DNA of 37,654 nucleotides from NCBI GenBank assembly GCA_902582875.1, contig CACHTV010000007.1, forward strand, positions 1 to 37,654, written 5' to 3'. A program made the position numbers and the translations under genes. Under the pieces are notes generated by a model. The model had not been told where the DNA came from, ran no database searches, and saw nothing but the letters and a program-made list of their open reading frames with translations. This stretch comes from an uncultured Pelagibacteraceae bacterium. Its GTDB lineage: Bacteria; Pseudomonadota; Alphaproteobacteria; Pelagibacterales; Pelagibacteraceae. Shown in pieces: positions 24,600-32,853 of this stretch. Positions within the stretch are counted from its first letter, which is position 1. Each line of letters opens with the position of its first letter.

Positions 24600-27500
24600 A
24601 TGGCTCAAAATATTTCTGTTCCTGATATTGGTGATTTTAAAGATGTTGAAGTAATTGAAGTTTTAGTCAAACCTGGAGATAAGGTAAATAAAAACGACCC
24701 AATTGTAACTATAGAAAGTGATAAATCTAGTCTTGAAATTCCTTCGCCATCATCTGGTGAAATTAAAGACTTAAAAGTTAAAATAGGAGATAAAGTTTCT
24801 GAAGGAAGTATCTTAGCTACGATTGAAAATGGTCAAATATCTTCCAATCCTAAAAAAGAAAAAATAAAGAAAGAACCTATTAAAGAAGAGCCAAAAAAAA
24901 ATGGAGATCTAAATCCTGTTAAACAAGTTAAAAAAGTCTTTGCTGAAACTGCGTCTAAGGATGATATTGATCCAATAGAAACTAATGAATGGATCGACTC
25001 ATTAAATTCTGTAATTGAAAATGATGGAGCACCAAGAGCAAGTTATTTATTAAATCAGGTAATTGACCAAGCTTATAAATCCGGTTTAGTTTTACCCGAC
25101 ACAAGGACTACTCCTTATATAAATACAATACCTCCTGAAATTGAGATTAAGTCACCAGGCGATCAAAATATTGAGAAAAAGATAAGAGCTTATATAAGAT
25201 GGAATGCTGCAGCTATGGTGGTCAGAGCGAATAAAAAAAGCTCAGAATTAGGTGGACACATTGGAACCTTTGCATCTGCCGCAACTCTTTATGATGTTGG
25301 AATGAATCATTTCTGGAGAGCAAAAAATAATAAGTTTGGGGGAGATTTAATTTACTTTCAAGGACACTCTGCTCCAGGAATGTATGCTCGAGCATTTTTA
25401 GAAGGTAGACTTACTTCGAAACAATTAGATGGTTTCAGACAAGAGGTTAATAAAGGTGGTTTATCTTCATACCCTCATCCATGGTTAATGCCAAACTTTT
25501 GGCAGTTTCCTACTGTTTCGATGGGACTTGGGCCGATAATGGCGATTTATCAAGCACGATTTTTAAAATACTTAATTAATAGAGGTTTAGTAAAAGATGA
25601 GGGAAGAAAAATTTGGGTTTTCTTAGGTGATGGTGAGATGGATGAGCCGGAGTCACTTGGTGCAATAGGATTAGCAGCAAGAGAAAAATTAGATAATTTA
25701 ATTTTTGTAATTAATTGCAATCTTCAAAGATTAGATGGACCAGTCAGAGGAAATGGAAAAATTATTCAAGAACTTGAAGGAAGTTTTAGAGGAACTGGAT
25801 GGAATGTAATTAAAGTTATATGGGGTTCCTATTGGGATCAGTTATTAGCAAAAGACAAAACTGGATTATTAGTAAAAAGAATGAATGAATGTGTAGATGG
25901 TGAATATCAAGCTTTTAAAGCTAAAGGTGGATCATACGTGCGAGAAAATTTTTTTGGGAAATATACTGAGTTAAAAGAGTTAGTGTCTTCAATGACTGAT
26001 AAAGATATTTGGAAATTAAATAGAGGGGGGCATGATCCCCATAAAGTTTACGCTGCATATCATTCTGCGATGCAACACAAAGGTTCACCTTCAGTTATAC
26101 TTGCGAAAACAATCAAAGGTTATGGTATGGGAAAATCTGGTGAAAGTATGAACACTACTCACCAACAAAAAAAGTTAGATGAAAAAGACTTGCTATATTA
26201 TAGGGATAGATTTGGCGTTCCACTTACAGATAAACAGGTTAAAAATATTGAATATTATAAGCCAGATGAAAATTCTGAAGAAATAAAATACTTAAAAGAT
26301 AAAAGATTAAAACTTGGTGGTTTTATCCCAGAAAGATCATCTTTTGCCAAAGCGATTAAAGCACCTCCAAAAGATATTTTTGAGTCTTTTATGAAGTCTA
26401 CTGGAAATAAAGAGATGTCTACAACGATGGCTCTTGTAAGAATGTTAACGGCTCTTCTTCGTGATAAAAATCTGTCTCCAAGGTTAGTACCGATTATTCC
26501 TGATGAAGCAAGAACATTTGGGATGGAAGGGTTTTTTCAAAAAATTGGAATTTATGCTCATGAAGGACAAAAATATGAACCAGTGGACTCTGAACAGTTG
26601 AGTTCTTACAGGGAAGATAAAAGTGGGCAAGTATTGGAAGAAGGTATAACCGAGTCTGGTGCAATGTCATCTTGGATAGCAGCTGGAACATCTTACACTA
26701 ATCATGATTTAGAAATGATACCCATTTATATTTTTTATTCTATGTTCGGCTTCCAAAGAGTTGGGGACTTAGCTTGGGCCGCAGGAGACTCACAAGCTAG
26801 AGGATTCTTAATCGGTGCTACGGCAGGTAGAACAACATTGGCAGGGGAAGGGTTACAACACCAAGATGGCCATAGCCATTTACTAGCTTCTAATATTCCT
26901 AATTGTGTAAGTTACGATCCAACTTTTGCTTACGAAATGGCAACAATATTTAGAGATGGAATTAAAAGAATGCATGAAAAAAAAGAGAACATTTTCTATT
27001 ACATAACTGCAATGAATGAAAATTATTCTCATCCTGAAAAACCAAAGGGTTGTGATGAAGGTATACTTAAAGGAATGTATCTTTTTAAAGAATTTAATAA
27101 AAAAGGAAAGACAAAAGTTCAACTTTTAGGATCTGGAACAATATTAAGAGAAATTATATCCGCAGCAAAAATTTTATCTGAAGATTATGGTATAGACTCA
27201 GATGTGTGGAGCATTACAAGTTTTAATGAGTTAAGAAAAGACGGTATGGAAACAGAAAGATGGAACCTTTTGAATCCCGACGAAAAAAGAAAAAAATCTT
27301 ATGTGCAGAAATGCTTAGAGAAAAGAGATGGACCAATTATTGCTGCATCAGATTATACAAGATCTTTCTCTGACCAAATAAGACCTTACACTGAAAAGCC
27401 ATTTTACTCTTTAGGTACTGATGGGTATGGAAGAAGCGATACAAGAAAGAATTTAAGAAAGTTTTTTGAAGTAGACAAAGAACACATAGTTGCCTACACC

Positions 27501-27605
27501 TTAAGTGCTTTAGCTAAAGAACAATTAATAGAAACAAAACAAGCAGAAAAAGCAATTAAGAAATATAAAATTGATAAAAATAAAGATTTTCCTTCTAACT
27601 TATAA
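24600..27605 (+). CDS. aceE: Pyruvate dehydrogenase E1 (homodimeric AceE type) with N-terminal lipoyl domain
   Basis: The thiamine-diphosphate-dependent E1 of pyruvate dehydrogenase, which decarboxylates pyruvate and acetylates lipoyl groups. At 1001 aa it is about 110 residues longer than E. coli AceE. The extra part is a complete lipoyl domain (residues 1-76) with the lipoyl-lysine Lys42 in ESDKSSLEIP, followed by a charged linker to about residue 125. The AceE core follows: EIDPIETNEW-like start (DDIDPIETNEWIDSL), LGGHIGTFASAATLYDVG, the ThDP/Mg motif GDGEMDEPESLGA ending in INCNLQRLDGPV, YAHEGQKYEPVDS and QDGHSHL. The E2 gene begins two bases downstream. A lipoyl domain on a homodimeric E1 is unusual; the closest parallel I know is a lipoyl domain on the E1-beta of some alphaproteobacteria. 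Confidence 0.95.
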   Translation: MAQNISVPDIGDFKDVEVIEVLVKPGDKVNKNDPIVTIESDKSSLEIPSPSSGEIKDLKVKIGDKVSEGSILATIENGQISSNPKKEKIKKEPIKEEPKKNGDLNPVKQVKKVFAETASKDDIDPIETNEWIDSLNSVIENDGAPRASYLLNQVIDQAYKSGLVLPDTRTTPYINTIPPEIEIKSPGDQNIEKKIRAYIRWNAAAMVVRANKKSSELGGHIGTFASAATLYDVGMNHFWRAKNNKFGGDLIYFQGHSAPGMYARAFLEGRLTSKQLDGFRQEVNKGGLSSYPHPWLMPNFWQFPTVSMGLGPIMAIYQARFLKYLINRGLVKDEGRKIWVFLGDGEMDEPESLGAIGLAAREKLDNLIFVINCNLQRLDGPVRGNGKIIQELEGSFRGTGWNVIKVIWGSYWDQLLAKDKTGLLVKRMNECVDGEYQAFKAKGGSYVRENFFGKYTELKELVSSMTDKDIWKLNRGGHDPHKVYAAYHSAMQHKGSPSVILAKTIKGYGMGKSGESMNTTHQQKKLDEKDLLYYRDRFGVPLTDKQVKNIEYYKPDENSEEIKYLKDKRLKLGGFIPERSSFAKAIKAPPKDIFESFMKSTGNKEMSTTMALVRMLTALLRDKNLSPRLVPIIPDEARTFGMEGFFQKIGIYAHEGQKYEPVDSEQLSSYREDKSGQVLEEGITESGAMSSWIAAGTSYTNHDLEMIPIYIFYSMFGFQRVGDLAWAAGDSQARGFLIGATAGRTTLAGEGLQHQDGHSHLLASNIPNCVSYDPTFAYEMATIFRDGIKRMHEKKENIFYYITAMNENYSHPEKPKGCDEGILKGMYLFKEFNKKGKTKVQLLGSGTILREIISAAKILSEDYGIDSDVWSITSFNELRKDGMETERWNLLNPDEKRKKSYVQKCLEKRDGPIIAASDYTRSFSDQIRPYTEKPFYSLGTDGYGRSDTRKNLRKFFEVDKEHIVAYTLSALAKEQLIETKQAEKAIKKYKIDKNKDFPSNL

Positions 27606-27607
27606 AT

Positions 27608-28870
27608 ATGACTAGTACAAAAATTTTAGTTCCAGATATGGGTGATTTCAAGGATGTAGAGATTATTGAAGTTCTTGTAAAAGAAGGTCAACAAGTTAAT
27701 AAAAATGACTCTTTAATAACATTAGAAAGTGATAAATCTAGTGTAGAAGTCCCTTCTACTCATAAAGGAACTGTAGAAAAAATTAACATAAAAGTTGGTA
27801 ATAAAGTAAATCAAGGAGATCTAATTCTTAGTCTTAAATCAGAAAACAAAACAGAGGAAAAAAAAGTAGCAGTAAATAAAGATAAAAAAATTGAAAAAAG
27901 AGTTGAAGATAAAAAGCAAGAAGTAATTGAAAAAAAGCAAATTATACCAACTGCTCCTTCTTCACAAAGTGTAACTAAGTCTGCTAGCCCAAAAGTTAGA
28001 AAATTTGCAAGAGAACTGGGCGCGAATGTACTTGAAATAACTGGATCACAAAGAGCAGGGAGAGTTTCCGAGGAAGATGTAAAAAATTTCATTAGATCAC
28101 AAGTTGCTGTTAGTGGCGGTAAAGTAGAAAAAAAAATCCATAAAGAAGAATACCCTCATGAAGAGTTTGGAGAAATTGAGTTAAAAGATATACCGCGTGT
28201 CAAAAAATTATCAGGACCCCAGCTAGTTAGGTCTTGGACAGAAATCCCTCATGTTACGCAACATGAAGAAATTGATATTACAGAAATGGAACAATTTAGA
28301 TCATCTTTGTATGATTATTACTCTGGAGAAATGATAAAAGTAACTCCTCTAGCATTTATATCAAAAGCTTTAGTAAGTGCGCTTAAGACTTTTCCAAATT
28401 TCAATGCCTCAATTGACCCTATCCATAATAAAATAATTTATAAAAAATATTTTCATTTAGGTTTTGCAGTTGATACCCCTCATGGCTTAATGGTGCCTAA
28501 AGTTAGAAATGTAGACCAAATGAGTATTAAGCAAATAGGTGAAGCATTAAAAAAAACTAGTAAACTTTGTAGAGAATTAAAAATAGATAAAAAAGAATTC
28601 TTTGGTGGTTCTATGACAATATCAAGTTTAGGAGGTATTGGAGGAACATTTTTTACTCCAATAATTAATCCTCCAGAAGTGGCGATACTAGGTGTTGGTA
28701 AAAGTTTTGATAAGTTAATAAAATTAAAAGGTAAAATTGTTTCTAGAAAAATTTTACCAATTTCTTTGTCTTATGATCATAGAATAATTGATGGGGCAGA
28801 AGGAGCAAGATTTTGTGTCTATTTAAGTGAATGTTTAGGTAAAGATTTCGCTTTCAAGCTTGCTGTTTAA
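27608..28870 (+). CDS. aceF: Pyruvate dehydrogenase E2, dihydrolipoyl acetyltransferase
   Basis: E2 core of the pyruvate dehydrogenase complex (420 aa). A single lipoyl domain (residues 1-78) carries the lipoyl Lys in LESDKSSVEVP. A Lys/Glu-rich linker follows. The peripheral-subunit-binding domain is near residues 120-160 (SPKVRKFARELGANV, GRVSEEDVKNF). The catalytic domain ends with SYDHRIIDGAEGARF, the HxxxDG motif with catalytic His. Its lipoyl domain is closely similar to the one fused to E1 (VPD-x-GDFKDVE-x-IEVLVK in both), suggesting a local domain duplication. E. coli AceF has three lipoyl domains; here one lies on E2 and one on E1. No lipoamide dehydrogenase gene is in the window. 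Confidence 0.96.
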   Translation: MTSTKILVPDMGDFKDVEIIEVLVKEGQQVNKNDSLITLESDKSSVEVPSTHKGTVEKINIKVGNKVNQGDLILSLKSENKTEEKKVAVNKDKKIEKRVEDKKQEVIEKKQIIPTAPSSQSVTKSASPKVRKFARELGANVLEITGSQRAGRVSEEDVKNFIRSQVAVSGGKVEKKIHKEEYPHEEFGEIELKDIPRVKKLSGPQLVRSWTEIPHVTQHEEIDITEMEQFRSSLYDYYSGEMIKVTPLAFISKALVSALKTFPNFNASIDPIHNKIIYKKYFHLGFAVDTPHGLMVPKVRNVDQMSIKQIGEALKKTSKLCRELKIDKKEFFGGSMTISSLGGIGGTFFTPIINPPEVAILGVGKSFDKLIKLKGKIVSRKILPISLSYDHRIIDGAEGARFCVYLSECLGKDFAFKLAV

Positions 28871-28893
28871 TATAATTTACAATAATAAACATC

Positions 28894-29796
28894 ATGAATA
28901 AAAAATTGATCTCCTTGATCTGCGCTATCTCTTGCTCATTTTTATGGGGCACAGCATTTATTGCTCAAGACATGGGAATGGATTATATCGGGCCCTTTTC
29001 TTTTACTGCTGGAAGAATGTTTCTAGGTTTTATTGCCTTAATCCCCTTTTTTTTTATTTTTGAATTTAAAAAAATTAAAGAAAAAAAATTTTCTTATAAT
29101 ATTGTTTTAATTTATCTAGCTCTTCTTGGATTTTTTCTTAGTGGAGGATTTGCATTACAACAATACTCGTTGCTTTATACAGATGTTGCAAATTCAGCAA
29201 TATTTACAATATTTTATGTCCTAATTGTTCCTGCTATATCTTATTTTGTATTTTCTAAAAAAATTCATTGGTCTGTTTGGCCAGCTGTTCTAGTTTGTAT
29301 TATTGGAGGTTTTTTATTAACAGAAATTAAAGATGTAAATGTAAGATTGGGAGACACATTCGTTTTGTTAGGAGCTTTTTTTTGGGCTTTTCATATTGTT
29401 TATTTATCAAAATTTTTAAAATTATTTAATTATCCTCTTGCTATAACTATGGGAACTTGTCTCATTGGATCTATAATTGCATTTATTCCTTCTCTGGCAA
29501 TTGAAAATATTACGTTAGGAAATTTATTGATGGAAAAAAATGAACTTCTTTATGCAGGCGTTTTATCAAGTGGAATAGGATTTTTATTACAAGCTTATAG
29601 TCAACAAAATTTATCTCCTGCCCCAGTTGCAATTATTTTTTCGTTAGAGGGTGTTTTTGCTGCAATATTTGGATGGATACTTTTAAATCAATTCTTAAGT
29701 GATCTTAAAATATTTGGAATAGTATTAATATTGATAGCCGTAATTTTCTCTCAACTAGCTCCAATTTATGGTAAAAATTTCTATGGACGAAACTAA
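28894..29796 (+). CDS. EamA/DMT-family transporter
   Basis: A 300-aa inner-membrane protein with ten hydrophobic helices arranged as two EamA repeats (about residues 8-140 and 152-290). SCSFLWGTAFIAQDMG is the typical first helix with the conserved Trp-Gly, and SLEGVFAAIFGWILL is the matching segment of the second repeat (the Glu-Pro/Glu-Gly motif region). DMT transporters export or import small metabolites such as amino acids or nucleosides; the substrate cannot be read here. It begins 23 bases after the E2 gene, and its end overlaps the thioesterase gene, so aceE-aceF-eamA-thioesterase may form one transcript. Confidence 0.9.
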   Translation: MNKKLISLICAISCSFLWGTAFIAQDMGMDYIGPFSFTAGRMFLGFIALIPFFFIFEFKKIKEKKFSYNIVLIYLALLGFFLSGGFALQQYSLLYTDVANSAIFTIFYVLIVPAISYFVFSKKIHWSVWPAVLVCIIGGFLLTEIKDVNVRLGDTFVLLGAFFWAFHIVYLSKFLKLFNYPLAITMGTCLIGSIIAFIPSLAIENITLGNLLMEKNELLYAGVLSSGIGFLLQAYSQQNLSPAPVAIIFSLEGVFAAIFGWILLNQFLSDLKIFGIVLILIAVIFSQLAPIYGKNFYGRN

Positions 29797-30157
29797 AAAA
29801 GGTTTTATGCAAAATATTGGTGATTTATCTTTTAAAAAGATAGATGAAACTAATTTTGAATTTAGTATTGTGGTTTTAGAAAAATTTTTAAATACTGGAG
29901 GAATAGCTCACGGTGGTTTTATCGCAACTATAGCTGACACTGGTATGGGAAATGCTGCTCATATTGCTGCGGGAAATAAAAGATGTGTAACTATAAACTT
30001 AGATATTAAATTTATTTCTGCAGGAAAACTCAATGAAAAATTAACAGGAAAAGTAAAAGTTTCGAAAAAAACAAGGACGTTAGTTTTTATCTCTAGTGAA
30101 ATATATGGTTCCGAAAAGATAGTTGCAACTTGTGCAGGAATTTGGAAAATTCTTTAA
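29783..30157 (+). CDS. PaaI-family hotdog thioesterase
   Basis: A hotdog-fold acyl-CoA thioesterase-like protein of 124 aa. The signature GGIAHGGFIATIADTGMG contains the HGG motif and the acidic residue of the active site. NLDIKFISAGKLNEKLTGKV forms the central strands. Two starts are possible: 29768, which adds MVKIS, or 29783 (MDETKKGFM). I chose 29783 because it shortens the overlap with the transporter from 29 to 14 bases. Neither start has a good Shine-Dalgarno. The substrate is unknown; PaaI relatives hydrolyse aryl- or medium-chain acyl-CoA. Confidence 0.88.
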   Translation: MDETKKGFMQNIGDLSFKKIDETNFEFSIVVLEKFLNTGGIAHGGFIATIADTGMGNAAHIAAGNKRCVTINLDIKFISAGKLNEKLTGKVKVSKKTRTLVFISSEIYGSEKIVATCAGIWKIL

Positions 30158-30303
30158 CGTTTTTTTCTCAATTTTTTAATTCCACAATCTTTACACTTTA
30201 CTGTTTCAGTTGAGCCGCCTGGTCCAAAACTAAAGCTAATATCTATTTTTTCGTATCTGTGCAATCCTACGTAGCAAAATAACAAATACAACCACTTAAT
30301 CAT
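30154..30303 (-). CDS. 49-aa CxxC (zinc-ribbon-like) small protein
   Basis: A short minus-strand ORF, ATG at 30303, stop at 30154-30156, overlapping the convergent thioesterase gene by four bases. It starts MIKWLYLLFCYVGLHRYE and continues with a glycine-rich SFGPGGSTETVKCKDCGIKK segment and a basic tail RKKR. The CxxC in a KC-x2-CG context looks like half of a zinc ribbon; Cys10 and His15 could supply the other ligands. This layout (short hydrophobic start with C/H, then a C-x2-C near the end) is seen in small uncharacterised zinc-binding proteins of phages and bacteria. No function can be assigned. Composition is clearly protein-like. Confidence 0.6.
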   Translation of the reverse strand: MIKWLYLLFCYVGLHRYEKIDISFSFGPGGSTETVKCKDCGIKKLRKKR

Positions 30304-30347
30304 AATTTTAACAAAAAAAAGTTTTAAGTTAACTTGGAGGTAATAAA

Positions 30348-30404
30348 ATGTCTGGATGGGAAATATTAATTGTTGTTGCTATTATAGTAGCAATTGCTGG
30401 TTAA
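30348..30404 (+). CDS. 18-aa membrane peptide with strong Shine-Dalgarno
   Basis: An ATG at 30348 is preceded by TTGGAGG (30334-30340) at a spacing of seven bases, by far the best ribosome-binding site I saw among the plus-strand genes here. It encodes 18 residues, MSGWEILIVVAIIVAIAG, a single hydrophobic helix with a Trp-Glu pair at the membrane edge, then TAA. The product resembles tiny inner-membrane peptides that modulate larger membrane complexes, but no partner is evident. The ORF lies in the only open space between two convergent gene ends, with its start 44 bases from the start of the divergent 49-aa gene. It could instead be a chance ORF, but the ribosome-binding site argues against that. 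Confidence 0.6.
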   Translation: MSGWEILIVVAIIVAIAG

Positions 30405-30429
30405 TACAAAATAAACATAAAAATATTTT

Positions 30430-32778
30430 TTAGGTAGTTTTATTAAGGGGATTTCTTTTCCCAAATTTATAATTTGTATATCCGAAAATAAATAATAACA
30501 ATAAAGCAAAGGGGTATACAATCGCTTTATTTGGTCTATCAGGATTTTCAATCTTAAAGTTACTAATTATATCACCTGTTTGCATACCTGATTTTTTTGC
30601 CTGTCCTTTCCAATTTAATTTATCGACAACAACTTGATTATTATCTTCAGCTAAATTAAGCCCAAAATCATCTAGGTTATAATCATTTTCAAAAATACCT
30701 TTGTCAATTACAAATAGTTTATATCTTTCTCCATATTCTGTAACTCTGGTTACTTTAATGTGTACTTCTTTTGATGGATCAAAAGTTAAACTTTGAATTG
30801 ATTTTGATGATAATTTTTGCTCATTAAATTTAGGATAAAATTTACTAAGAACAAAATCAGGTGCTAAAAAAGATATAGAAATTATTAAAAAAGCAATAAT
30901 TTCATACCAGCTTAATCTATTAATAAACCATATTTGTGTTGCTGCAGTAAATACTAAAATCCCGATTAAAGAAGTTATTATTACCAATAACGCCTGCCAG
31001 ATATTTTCAACTCCAATCAAAAGCAATTCATGGTTAAATAAAAATACAATTGGCAAAATTCCTGTTCTTAAACTATACCAAATTGCCTGCAGACCTGTTT
31101 TCAAAGGATCGCCCCCTGAAATTGCTGCTGCCGCATATGATGCTAAACCTACTGGAGGAGTAACATCCGCCATCAATCCAAAATAAAAGACGAATAAATG
31201 AACTGCAATAAGAGGAAAAATATAACCGGATGCATTACCTACATCAACCAATACTGTTGCCATCAGTGAGGCTACTACTACATAATTTGCAGTAGTTGGT
31301 AAACCCATTCCAAGAAGCAAACATAATATAATCGTAAGAAGAATTAGCACTATCACATTGTCTCTGGCTATTGTTTCTATTACTATAATTAAATTAGTAC
31401 TTAATCCTGTAGAACCAACAGCTCCAACAATTATTCCTGCCGTTGCAATTGCAATTCCAACACCCACCATATTAATTGCACCTTTTTGAAGGCCAACAAT
31501 TGTTTGATTGTACCAATCAATCAAACCAACTTTAAAAACAGGATTTTTAACAATACGGTTTACTAAATTAACTAAGATTAAAGAGATTGTAGCATAAAAA
31601 ATTGAAAAACCTGCGGTATATCTCATATAAACAAGTAAAAAAATTAAAACGAAAATTGGTATTAAAAAGTGTAAGCCAGATAAAAATGTTTTCTTTAAAT
31701 GAGGTACATCGCTATCTTCCATTCCTTTAAGGCCTAATTTTAAAGCTTCAAGATGAGATATGTAAAATAAAGCGATATAGGAAATTATAGCTGGAAGAAA
31801 AGCATGTTTTACTACTTCGAAATAAGTAACTCCAATAAAACTTGCCATTACAAAAGCGGCTGCACCCATTACAGGTGGCATTATTTGACCATTAACAGAT
31901 GATGAAACTTCTATTGCACCAGCTTTTTCTTTAGAGAAACCTGTTTTTTTCATTATAGGAATTGTAAAAGTTCCAGTAGTAACTGTATTTGCAATTGAAG
32001 ATCCTGAAATCATTCCTGTCATCCCAGAGCCTAGTATTGCAGCCTTTGCTGGGCCACCTCTCATTTTTCCCACCATTGCAAAGGCTAAATCTAAAAAATA
32101 TTTTCCTCCTCCTGCTGTCTCTAAAAGAGCGCCAAACAATACAAATAAAAATATGAAATCTACAGATACTCCAATAGGAATTCCAAAAATTGCCTCTTGA
32201 TCAAACCATTGAAATCCTACCAATCTTTTTAATGATAAACCGCCATGGGAAATAATATCTGGTGCGTACTTTCCAAAATATGAAAATAAAAGAAAGCAAA
32301 TCGCAATTATTACTAAAGGTAAACCAATAGCTCTTCTTGTTGCTTCTAATAAAATTATAATTCCAATTGCACCGATTATTAGTTCTATCGGAAAACTAAA
32401 ACCAAATATATTTTTAACCAAAAGTATGCCACCTCTATTTACTAAATCATCATAAAAAAAATAAATATATAAACAACAAAAAGCAGCTATAAGACTAATT
32501 AGAATATCAATTGATGTAATTTTTTTACCACGAGCTACTGGAAAAATTAAAAAAGTTAATGTTAAAGCAAAGCCTAAATGTATTGCTCTTGCAGGTAAGC
32601 CTTTAAACATTCCTATGTTAAGCCAGAAAGGAAATGGTGATGCATACCAAAGCTGAAATAAGGTCCATACTATTGCGATGGACATTACAATTTTAAGATG
32701 TATTCCTTGTAGATTTTTAGTAGGAGATAAATCTTCACTTATCTTTTGCTTAATTTTATCTTTTATATTTTCACTCAT
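30430..32778 (-). CDS. TRAP transporter permease, fused small and large subunits (TAXI type)
   Basis: A 782-aa inner-membrane permease in which the 4-helix DctQ-like part (about residues 25-165) is fused to the 12-helix DctM-like part (about 165-650), the usual form for TAXI-type TRAP transporters. The large subunit shows GSGMTGMISGSSIANTVTTG, INGQIMPPVMGAAAF-like (VNGQIMPPVMGAAAF) and LGMGLPTTANYVVVA motifs, and DVTPPVGLASYAAAAISGG. These transporters take up organic acids driven by a sodium or proton gradient. After the last core helix comes a soluble region (about residues 655-750) with VDKLNWKGQAKKSGMQTGD, which looks PDZ-like, and then one more helix. This resembles the DUF3394 extension of some TRAP permeases. 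It lies downstream of the binding-protein gene, separated by a terminator. Confidence 0.95.
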   Translation of the reverse strand: MSENIKDKIKQKISEDLSPTKNLQGIHLKIVMSIAIVWTLFQLWYASPFPFWLNIGMFKGLPARAIHLGFALTLTFLIFPVARGKKITSIDILISLIAAFCCLYIYFFYDDLVNRGGILLVKNIFGFSFPIELIIGAIGIIILLEATRRAIGLPLVIIAICFLLFSYFGKYAPDIISHGGLSLKRLVGFQWFDQEAIFGIPIGVSVDFIFLFVLFGALLETAGGGKYFLDLAFAMVGKMRGGPAKAAILGSGMTGMISGSSIANTVTTGTFTIPIMKKTGFSKEKAGAIEVSSSVNGQIMPPVMGAAAFVMASFIGVTYFEVVKHAFLPAIISYIALFYISHLEALKLGLKGMEDSDVPHLKKTFLSGLHFLIPIFVLIFLLVYMRYTAGFSIFYATISLILVNLVNRIVKNPVFKVGLIDWYNQTIVGLQKGAINMVGVGIAIATAGIIVGAVGSTGLSTNLIIVIETIARDNVIVLILLTIILCLLLGMGLPTTANYVVVASLMATVLVDVGNASGYIFPLIAVHLFVFYFGLMADVTPPVGLASYAAAAISGGDPLKTGLQAIWYSLRTGILPIVFLFNHELLLIGVENIWQALLVIITSLIGILVFTAATQIWFINRLSWYEIIAFLIISISFLAPDFVLSKFYPKFNEQKLSSKSIQSLTFDPSKEVHIKVTRVTEYGERYKLFVIDKGIFENDYNLDDFGLNLAEDNNQVVVDKLNWKGQAKKSGMQTGDIISNFKIENPDRPNKAIVYPFALLLLFIFGYTNYKFGKRNPLNKTT

Positions 32779-32800
32779 AATAAAGAAGATACATTATTAT

Positions 32801-32833
32801 AAAAAAAAAGGCCCAAAAAATTTGGGCCTTTTT
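32801..32833 (-). terminator. Intrinsic terminator between TRAP binding-protein and permease genes
   Basis: A perfect 13-bp inverted repeat: AAAAAGGCCCAAA at 32805-32817 pairs with TTTGGGCCTTTTT at 32821-32833, with a 3-base loop. On the minus strand the stem is followed by a run of T to 32801. It lies 21 bases after the stop of the binding-protein gene and 22 bases before the permease ATG. It is the only GC-containing, clearly terminator-like structure I found in the window. It should let through only part of the transcription into the permease gene. Confidence 0.88.
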
Positions 32834-32853
32834 AATTTAATCAAGTAGTTGGA

